IMG/VR virus record: IMGVR_UViG_3300025137_000047 | Span: 1 to 55,268 of that record | Length of the DNA: 55,268 nt | Strand: one strand, 5' to 3' | Origin: a virus | Shown: piece by piece, positions 13,830 through 20,367 of the stretch | How the letters are laid out: the number at the start of each line of letters is the position of its first letter | How positions within the stretch are numbered: position 1 is the stretch's first letter | The notes under the pieces: model-generated | What the model was told of the DNA's origin: nothing | Database searches by the model: none | The model's input: only the letters and a program-made list of their open reading frames with translations | Made by a program: the position numbers and the translations under genes

Positions 13830-14552
13830 ATGCCTTTACCAAAGATTTCTACCCCGACTTATGAGTTGGAATTACCGTCAACAGGAAAGAAGATTAAGTA
13901 TCGTCCATTCCTAGTTAGAGAAGAAAAGATTCTCATTCTTGCTTTAGAAAGCGAAGATGAAAAGCAGATTGCAACTGCAGTTAAAAATACATTAAAGGAT
14001 TGTATTCAGACCAGAGGTGTCAAGGTCGAGAATCTTCCCACCTTCGATATCGAATATCTGTTCTTGAATATCCGAGGTAAGTCTGTAGGTGAAGCAGTTG
14101 ATTTGATTGTCACCTGCCCTGATGATGGCGAGACAACAGTTCCTATCAAAGTTTATATTGATGAGATTGAAGTTGTCAAAGATAAGGATCATACACCAGA
14201 TATTGACTTGGATGGTAGTCTGACGCTCCGTATGAAGTATCCATCACTAGAACAGTTTGTTTCTAGTAACTTTAGTTTTGATGAAAATGATGAAGACTTA
14301 GATAAATCATTTGAAATTATTGGTTCATGTATTGATGTGATCTTCAATGCAGATGACGCATGGTCTACCTCTGATGTTACAAAGAAAGAATTAATGACAT
14401 GGATGGATGGTTTGAACTCTTCTCAATTCAAAGAAATTGAAAAGTTCTTTACTACTATGCCAAAACTTTCACATACTATTAAGGTTACTAACCCAAAAAC
14501 AAAGGTCGAAAGTGAAATCGTATTAGAAGGGTTACAAAGTTTTTTCGGTTAA
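13830..14552 (+). CDS. 26: gp26 baseplate hub assembly protein
   Basis: This 240-aa protein matches the T4 gp26 family. The N-terminus has PTYELELPSTGKKIKYRPFL and VREEKILILALESED, the middle has FDIEYLFLNIRGKSVGEAVD and CPDDGETTVPIKVYIDEIEV, and the C-terminal half has LRMKYPSLEQF and KELMTWMDGL. gp26 is needed for central hub assembly and probably acts as a chaperone comparable to lambda gpG. The gene ends in a T TTT TTC slip site (14540-14546) six bases before... the stop region, and the -1 frame leads without a stop into the next ORF. A longer gp26 fusion of 300 aa is therefore possible. A late box precedes the gene. Confidence 0.85.
   Translation: MPLPKISTPTYELELPSTGKKIKYRPFLVREEKILILALESEDEKQIATAVKNTLKDCIQTRGVKVENLPTFDIEYLFLNIRGKSVGEAVDLIVTCPDDGETTVPIKVYIDEIEVVKDKDHTPDIDLDGSLTLRMKYPSLEQFVSSNFSFDENDEDLDKSFEIIGSCIDVIFNADDAWSTSDVTKKELMTWMDGLNSSQFKEIEKFFTTMPKLSHTIKVTNPKTKVESEIVLEGLQSFFG
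14540..14546 (+). promoter_or_regulatory. Candidate -1 ribosomal frameshift site (T TTT TTC)
   Basis: The heptamer is in the correct phase with gp26 codons AGT-TTT-TTC (14538-14546), just before the gp26 stop at 14550-14552. A -1 slip continues as CGG TTA ATT ATG, directly in frame with the 58-aa ORF. A Shine-Dalgarno-like GAAGGG (14526-14531) lies eight bases upstream, a position known to stimulate slipping in other genes. No strong downstream hairpin is visible. Confidence 0.65.
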
Positions 14553-14554
14553 TT

Positions 14555-14731
14555 ATGGCACATATTGATCTTGAATCATATTACAAGGTCAATTTTTCTC
14601 TCATGCAGCATCATAAATATAGTTTAACAGAGATTGAAAATATGATGCCATGGGAGAGAGATATATATCTTGCGATGTTAAATCAATATGTTGAAGAAGA
14701 GAATTCAAGAATTCAACAACAAGGAATGTAA
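14555..14731 (+). CDS. 58-aa hub/tail assembly protein, separate or as C-terminal part of a gp26 fusion
   Basis: This ORF reads MAHIDLESYYKVNFSLMQHH, then YSLTEIENMMPWERDIYLAM, and ends NSRIQQQGM. The MPWERD.YL pattern is like the small T-domain that follows gpG-type tail assembly chaperones and is often expressed only by frameshift. The gap from the gp26 stop to the ATG is two bases and no good Shine-Dalgarno for independent initiation is seen, though GAAGGG lies 23 bases upstream. Its stop is immediately followed by the next ATG. An alternative reading is a normally initiated small chaperone comparable to T4 gp51 in role, not in length. Confidence 0.72.
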   Translation: MAHIDLESYYKVNFSLMQHHKYSLTEIENMMPWERDIYLAMLNQYVEEENSRIQQQGM

Positions 14732-16492
14732 ATGTTAAGTTCTGGAGCAAAAGCAAGAAGATTCCTCCGACCTGGAAACGCTGATGCAGTTTTTGCACGT
14801 AAGCGAGGAATGATTGCGCCTTCTCCTCTGAAAGAAAGTAAAGTTGAACCTGATAAAAAGACGAAGAGTCGTTTTGGTAAAGCAACTAGTGCTGACTTCA
14901 CAAACTTCTTTGGTAATAAAAGAACTGTAAAGGCAGTGCGTGGTGCAGTTAATGCACTTAAAGAAATTTTAGTAGAAACATTTATTGCTGCAAAAAGTTT
15001 AGGTGCAACAGTTAGAAATATTGTAAAACAATTAGGAGGACTTAATGCATCTGGTGGTGCGGGTGGTCTCCTTGGAAAACTAGGTATGGTTGGACTGGTT
15101 GCAGCAGTTGTAGCCGGTGTTGCAGCAATATTTGGTCCCAAGATAAAAGAAGTATTTGAGAGTTTTAAGAAAGGGGCAGATGCTATATTTGAAAACATCA
15201 AAGGTTTTCTAGATGGAATAGAGCAGAAGATTAAATCCATCTATAACTTTGTTGCAGACATGTATAATAATAAGTTCAAGGGTCTTCTCAGAACTTATAA
15301 TGATGCAGTCCAAGCAATTGCAGATAAAACTGGAATACCACTTCCCAAAATAAACATGGGAATGTTCAAAGATGTACCTGCATATACGGAACAATTTCCC
15401 GAAGGTCTCAATCCCTTAGCAGGTAAAACCCTGGACTCTGTGATGGGTGACGTGGGTAATATGCTCAAAGGTGGATTGGAGAATACTACAGGTGTTATGG
15501 GTGATCTATTTAATAATCTACTTGACGGTCTTGGTCTTACAGACACGGCAAATGCAATAACTGATACCCTAGGAATGGGATCACTCTTTGGAAAGAGTAG
15601 AGAATTAGGATCTGGCGGAGGTCTTAGCACTTTCTTCCCAGGAATGAAACCAAGTAGCAGTAGTTCTACTGGTGGTGGTGTGACTGACCCAACTATTTCT
15701 GGTGATGAAGAAGAATACTTAATGCGTTTAATGAATGCTGAAGCAGGCGGTGAGGGTGAACTTGGAATGGCAGCAGTTGGAAGGTCTGTTCTTAATAGAG
15801 CAGCTCTTATTCAAAGTGGGGAAGTTGGTGCTGGTCAATTCATGGCAGAGAGTGGTAGTATTAAAGATGTTATTGAAGGAACTAATCAGTATCAACCGTT
15901 TAGAGAAGGAAAACTTAAGAAAGAACTAACAGAAGAAGAAAGAGTAAGAGCAAAGAAATCTCTAGAGATAGCACGCAATCAGGCATCATTACGTGGCAAT
16001 CTAGAAGCATCTGGAATGTCTGCTGATCAGATCAATAATATTATGGCATCTACTGGATTTAGAACTCATTCTGCAAAGTATGATGGATCTCAAGATGTTA
16101 ATCCTACTAGATTAGGCGGACATCAATTTAACACTGCTGGTAATGCTAACATGCTAACACCAACAGCAAAATTCAAAGAACCATCTACTACACAACAACA
16201 GCAATATACTATTCCTACGAATGAAATTCCAAAAGAGGGAGCACCACAAGCAGAATGGGATGCATACTTTAAAAAAGTAGATAAATTAAAACCTCCTAAA
16301 AAAGGACCGAATGTATCCTTCATTTCTGTTCCAGGAGCACAACAGATCGCACAAGCACCACCACGTAGACCACAACCTCTGATGACAGGAAATGGTCCAG
16401 GAACCGAAGGTTCTGATTATAGTTTCTTCCCATCTGGAAATCCTGATCAATATGATATCTTTGGGGCACAACTTGGAGCTCAAGTCGGATAA
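14732..16492 (+). CDS. Tail/hub protein with SleB-like cell-wall hydrolase domain (possible tape measure)
   Basis: This 586-aa protein starts basic. It has helical segments and a strongly hydrophobic Gly/Ala stretch at about residues 110-135 (LGKLGMVGLVAAVVAGVAAI). From about residue 327 it has a SleB/hydrolase-2-like domain: EEYLMRLMNAEAGGEGELGM with probable catalytic E337, then AAVGRSVLNRA and QYQPF. The last 100 residues are Pro/Gln-rich. The length is close to T4 gp29 (590 aa), the tape measure, and its place directly after the gp26/58-aa pair is where tape measures normally lie. The combination suggests a tape-measure protein that also cuts peptidoglycan at injection. The stop overlaps the next ATG (TAATG). 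Confidence 0.7.
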   Translation: MLSSGAKARRFLRPGNADAVFARKRGMIAPSPLKESKVEPDKKTKSRFGKATSADFTNFFGNKRTVKAVRGAVNALKEILVETFIAAKSLGATVRNIVKQLGGLNASGGAGGLLGKLGMVGLVAAVVAGVAAIFGPKIKEVFESFKKGADAIFENIKGFLDGIEQKIKSIYNFVADMYNNKFKGLLRTYNDAVQAIADKTGIPLPKINMGMFKDVPAYTEQFPEGLNPLAGKTLDSVMGDVGNMLKGGLENTTGVMGDLFNNLLDGLGLTDTANAITDTLGMGSLFGKSRELGSGGGLSTFFPGMKPSSSSSTGGGVTDPTISGDEEEYLMRLMNAEAGGEGELGMAAVGRSVLNRAALIQSGEVGAGQFMAESGSIKDVIEGTNQYQPFREGKLKKELTEEERVRAKKSLEIARNQASLRGNLEASGMSADQINNIMASTGFRTHSAKYDGSQDVNPTRLGGHQFNTAGNANMLTPTAKFKEPSTTQQQQYTIPTNEIPKEGAPQAEWDAYFKKVDKLKPPKKGPNVSFISVPGAQQIAQAPPRRPQPLMTGNGPGTEGSDYSFFPSGNPDQYDIFGAQLGAQVG

Positions 16493-18825
16493 TGACTAAA
16501 GTAAAACTTTTTCAACAGAAACCGAAAATAGAAAAATTTAAACCTAGTCCAAGACTTAGGGCAGTAGATAACACTGATCTGGATCGTAAGGGGGAGCTTG
16601 AAAAGTTTAGAAGATGGTTAGAAGGTACTGCTAAACAGAAATCTGGTCTTCCCAAAAAGAAAGAACTTGATAAATTAAATAACGAGGTATCAAAGGGAAG
16701 AGTTAATAAGTTTGGATTGCTTGGTATACTAGGCGCACTTCCTCTTGTTGGTCCTCTTCTAGGTATTGGCGGTGGTGCTCTCGCTAGTGTTGCTACCGGC
16801 GCTATTGCTGCCATCAGTGGTGGTCTTGTAACTGCTGGTGGTCTTGCTGTTGGTGGTGGTCTTAAATTATTTGGTCTTGGTGCGGTTGCTGCTGGCGGTG
16901 GTGCAAAACTATTTGGTAAAAAAATATTTGGTGGAGGTGCAAAACCTGGAGTAACACCCCAGACACCGAAAGTATCACCAAGACCAGCATCATCACCTCC
17001 CAGGTCAAACGCAGCAGGTAATCAAGTATCCCCTGGACAAACTGCTAGAACCAATAGTAATAGGGCAACTAAACCAGGGCAGACACCTAAGGGTGTTACA
17101 CAACCCAAGAGACCTAGTGCCCGTGCAAGACTCGGATCACAGATGGAGACGGGAACTGCATTTGGTGGGAAGGGAAGTCAAGCGCAGAAGAAACTCTTCA
17201 AACTTCAGAGTAAACTCAAGAAGATGTTCTCTGGTAAGAACCCAATGCAAGGGTTTCTGTCAAAAATATTTGGAACCAAGGCAGGTCGTAAAGGAATAGG
17301 AATGTTCCTCAAGAAATTTGTCTTAAGGATTCCATTCATTGGTGCTCTGATTGATTTTGCTCTGAACGTTTTTGTATTCAAAGAAAACCCAAAGAGAGCA
17401 TTATTCAAAGCAATCGGTGCTGGTCTCGGAGCGTGGATAGGTGGTGGTGTTGGTGCTTTCTTGGGTGGTGGATTTGCAAGTTGGATAACTGCTCCAATTG
17501 GTGCGTTCCTTGGGGGAGCAGGTGGTGATGCATTTGGTTCTTGGGTGTATGATTCAATCTTTGGTAATCCTAGCGCCTCAGCATCTGCTCCCGATCCAAA
17601 AGGTGAAGGAAATATTCTGGATGAATTACTTGGTGGGGATGCAGCAGCAGGTGAACTACCTGCACCCGGTGAACCTCCCGCTCAACCATTAAGTGGTCGA
17701 GTTTCTACGACTGGTTCTGGAAATGGTCCACTCGTAGATGTGATATCCCAGAAAGCAATGACAGAGACTTATGGTGTTCCTACTGGTCCAGTTAGAACCA
17801 GAGGTAGGAGTGGTGGTCATGGCGGTGTAGACATAGGCACTGGTAGTCAAACTGGATATTATGTTGCATACAGAAGAAGTGGAACGGTCAGTCTAGTGCG
17901 GTCTCTTTCTGGGTATGGTAATACCGTTATTATTAAAATTGGTAATCTAGATTTCCTCTTTGCCCATCTAGCAAGAAAATCAGATTTGAAACCAGGACAA
18001 CCATATAATGGAGAGATTATTGGTGAGATTGGAAACACTGGTAGAACTTTTGGTGGCGGCGGTCAACACTTACACTTTGAGGTGAGACCTGCTGGAGGTG
18101 GAGGTGGGTCTGATATTAATCCAGAACCATATGTTTCTTCTCTGGTTATAGGTAGACTCGATCCAAATTCAGAACAATCTCGTGTTGGTGGAGTGGAATC
18201 GGGTGCAGAAAAACTAAATGCTGCTGGCCAGATTGAAGAAGAGAAACCCAAGTCTTTTATTGAGAAACTGACTGACATGCTACCAGAATCTGCAAAGTCG
18301 GCAATGAGTGGTGTGATTGAGTCATTTAAAATCTTTGGATATATGGCAGACAAAGAACTGATGGATAGTTTAGTTGTTAATCCAGATGGAAGTGTGAGCA
18401 AGGTATCACCTGAAGAGCAGAAGGCACGTCATGAGAAGACTCTTGAGGAATCTTTACGGGGATTCCGGGGAATCGAAATGGAAAACAGTGAGGATAGTTT
18501 AGTTGTTAATGAAGACAATACTGTGAGTAGAAATAAACCTGCTGGCGGTCTTGATACCTTTACACAAGGTATCTCCATGGACAGTATAGTTTTTCCTAAG
18601 AAAGATTTCACAGTTGAAATGCTTTCACCGGAGGCAGAGGCACTACTAAATAATTCAATTATTATGATGCAGGGGCAACCTTCTATCCAGATGATGAGCG
18701 GTGGTGGAGGAACTGATCCGATAGCAATTGCTCCAATGCCACCACAACAACCGGTTATAGTTCTTGGTGGTCATCAAGATACCTTGGCTGCAGTTAAACT
18801 GCTACAAGCACACGCATTATCATAA
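16492..18825 (+). CDS. Tail/hub protein with M23 peptidase domain
   Basis: This 777-aa protein has two Gly/Ala-rich hydrophobic regions (about residues 75-145 and 280-350), a Pro/Ser/Thr-rich linker at about 155-205, and an M23 metallopeptidase domain at about 425-550. The zinc and active-site residues are visible: GGHGGVD (H443, D447), FAH (H492) and HLHFEV (H526, H528). M23 enzymes cut peptide cross-links in peptidoglycan. A C-terminal region has two DSLVVN repeats and a Met/Gly-rich tail. The hydrophobic parts could insert in the host membrane during DNA entry, as proposed for tape-measure proteins. It may replace the lysozyme domain missing from the gp5-like protein at 20367. Confidence 0.78.
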   Translation: MTKVKLFQQKPKIEKFKPSPRLRAVDNTDLDRKGELEKFRRWLEGTAKQKSGLPKKKELDKLNNEVSKGRVNKFGLLGILGALPLVGPLLGIGGGALASVATGAIAAISGGLVTAGGLAVGGGLKLFGLGAVAAGGGAKLFGKKIFGGGAKPGVTPQTPKVSPRPASSPPRSNAAGNQVSPGQTARTNSNRATKPGQTPKGVTQPKRPSARARLGSQMETGTAFGGKGSQAQKKLFKLQSKLKKMFSGKNPMQGFLSKIFGTKAGRKGIGMFLKKFVLRIPFIGALIDFALNVFVFKENPKRALFKAIGAGLGAWIGGGVGAFLGGGFASWITAPIGAFLGGAGGDAFGSWVYDSIFGNPSASASAPDPKGEGNILDELLGGDAAAGELPAPGEPPAQPLSGRVSTTGSGNGPLVDVISQKAMTETYGVPTGPVRTRGRSGGHGGVDIGTGSQTGYYVAYRRSGTVSLVRSLSGYGNTVIIKIGNLDFLFAHLARKSDLKPGQPYNGEIIGEIGNTGRTFGGGGQHLHFEVRPAGGGGGSDINPEPYVSSLVIGRLDPNSEQSRVGGVESGAEKLNAAGQIEEEKPKSFIEKLTDMLPESAKSAMSGVIESFKIFGYMADKELMDSLVVNPDGSVSKVSPEEQKARHEKTLEESLRGFRGIEMENSEDSLVVNEDNTVSRNKPAGGLDTFTQGISMDSIVFPKKDFTVEMLSPEAEALLNNSIIMMQGQPSIQMMSGGGGTDPIAIAPMPPQQPVIVLGGHQDTLAAVKLLQAHALS

Positions 18826-18829
18826 TTAA

Positions 18830-20125
18830 ATGTCAGAATTAATACAAACATATAGACCTAGGCAATTTACCATTGAATCTTTGGAAGGTAAAAAAATTGA
18901 TATTACAAATTCAATTCTATCGATAGATTACTTTGAGGATTTGTTAAGTCCAGCAATTCACATGAGTGTTTATTGTATTAACAAGTATAGTATTGTGAGT
19001 GGTCTCCCTATACGTGGTGGAGAAAAAGTAGAAGTATCTATTGAAACTGGGTCTGGCGACTTTGAATTCCTTGGTGAACAGGATTCTCTTCGTATCTATA
19101 AGGTCTCTGGACAAGAGGGAACCAAGATGGCAGAGCGATTTACTCTGCATATCACGACACAAGAGTATCTGAATAATGAAATCAGCAGATGTTTTAGAAA
19201 ATATACTGGAAAGATAAGCGAATCTGTAAAAGATGTTCTTAGAAACGACTTAAATACTACAAAATTTTTAGATGATAACATAGAAGAATCTGCAAATGCT
19301 TATAAATGGATAGGTTCTATGAGGAAACCATTTAAAGTGTTAGAATGGTTGTGCCCAAAATCATTATCAACTAGAGGAGGAGAATCGGACCCAGATCCTA
19401 ATGCATCTAAGGAAGAAAAGGCACGAGGGACAATGGGATTCTTTTTCTATGAGAATAAAGATGGATTTAATTTTAAGAGTATGGATAAATTGACTGAACT
19501 GATTGGGAGTGCAACGGAAGAGAATATATTCAAGTATAACTACACAGGTAAGGTCATTAAATCTGCTCAACTGAATAATAGAACAAAGATTATAGACTAT
19601 GCGTTTGATAGGAACATTGATCTAAGATCATCATTAAGATTTGGAATGTTTAAGAATTTTACTTTTCTGGTCAATACTGGTGATAACCAAATCACGGTTT
19701 ATAATTATGATATTAAAGAGGAGATTGGAACCAAGAAATTAGGTAAGCAGGATGGATTGCCAATTCCCCCTGACCTATCAGAGTATCCTAGCAGAATCAT
19801 TGTCAGAGCAACAGATAATGGTATAATGTCTAATGGAGGAGGAAATGAAAATTCTGGAAGAATACCAGCAGACAGGGCAAAGTCTGCTGCCAGGTATAAT
19901 TTACTGTTCACACAGTCACTAAATATTCTTATACCATGTAATGTGAACTTGAAAGTCGGGGATATTATACATTGTGAATTCTCAGAAATGGATTCTGGTA
20001 GATCTAAAGAACCAGACAAAGAAATCAGTGGACGTTATCTAATCAAAGAATTGAGGCAGCACTTCTCTTCAAGTCAAAACACAACAAGTCTCAAATTGAT
20101 AAGAGATTCATACGGACTAAACTAA
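18830..20125 (+). CDS. 27: gp27-like baseplate hub protein
   Basis: T4 gp27 forms the trimeric torus that holds the gp5 spike. This 431-aa protein begins PRQFTIESLEGKKIDITNSI followed by LSIDYFEDLLSPAIHMSVYC, typical of hub proteins with a gpD/VgrG-like first domain. It continues with RIYKVSGQ, FTLHITTQEYLNNEISR, FKVLEWLCPKS and GFFFYENKDGFNFKS, and ends with ISGRYLIKELRQHFSSSQN, a hub motif. It is somewhat longer than T4 gp27 (391 aa). The gp5-like gene follows after the small CP12-like gene. The assignment rests on pattern and on this neighbourhood. Confidence 0.78.
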   Translation: MSELIQTYRPRQFTIESLEGKKIDITNSILSIDYFEDLLSPAIHMSVYCINKYSIVSGLPIRGGEKVEVSIETGSGDFEFLGEQDSLRIYKVSGQEGTKMAERFTLHITTQEYLNNEISRCFRKYTGKISESVKDVLRNDLNTTKFLDDNIEESANAYKWIGSMRKPFKVLEWLCPKSLSTRGGESDPDPNASKEEKARGTMGFFFYENKDGFNFKSMDKLTELIGSATEENIFKYNYTGKVIKSAQLNNRTKIIDYAFDRNIDLRSSLRFGMFKNFTFLVNTGDNQITVYNYDIKEEIGTKKLGKQDGLPIPPDLSEYPSRIIVRATDNGIMSNGGGNENSGRIPADRAKSAARYNLLFTQSLNILIPCNVNLKVGDIIHCEFSEMDSGRSKEPDKEISGRYLIKELRQHFSSSQNTTSLKLIRDSYGLN

Positions 20126-20139
20126 ACGGAGTAAATTAA

Positions 20140-20367
20140 ATGGAAAGCATCGAAAAACATATTAAAGTTGATAAATCAATTTTAGATAACTCAACTATAT
20201 CACCACAACAACGTCGTCACATTGAGGGTGAGTTGCATGAATTGGAAGAGTATGTAGAACATCATAAGTCAGAGATTGAAGCAGGTGATCATCACGATCC
20301 TACGCCGCTGGAATTGTATTGTGATGCTAACCCATCAGAACCAGAATGTTTGGTATATGAAGACTAA
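20140..20367 (+). CDS. CP12-like protein (Calvin cycle inhibitor type C-terminus)
   Basis: CP12 links GAPDH and phosphoribulokinase and shuts down the Calvin cycle; cyanophage CP12 is thought to act with TalC to shift carbon to the pentose phosphate pathway. This 75-aa protein ends LELYCDANPSEPECLVYED, with C61 and C70 separated by eight residues and a terminal YED, which is the GAPDH-binding CP12 tail. The N-terminal half is helical (HIEGELHELEEYVEHHKSE) with a weak version of the core AWD.VEEL motif and lacks the first Cys pair. A CGGAG precedes the ATG. Odd point: it lies between hub genes gp27 and gp5, so a structural use of the domain is also possible. Confidence 0.75.
   Translation: MESIEKHIKVDKSILDNSTISPQQRRHIEGELHELEEYVEHHKSEIEAGDHHDPTPLELYCDANPSEPECLVYED

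Noticed and set aside
14713-15240. 175-aa minus-strand open frame rich in Pro/Ala/Ser
   Set aside because: Composition is the mirror of the opposite tail gene with its SleB domain further on; the real gene is on the plus strand.
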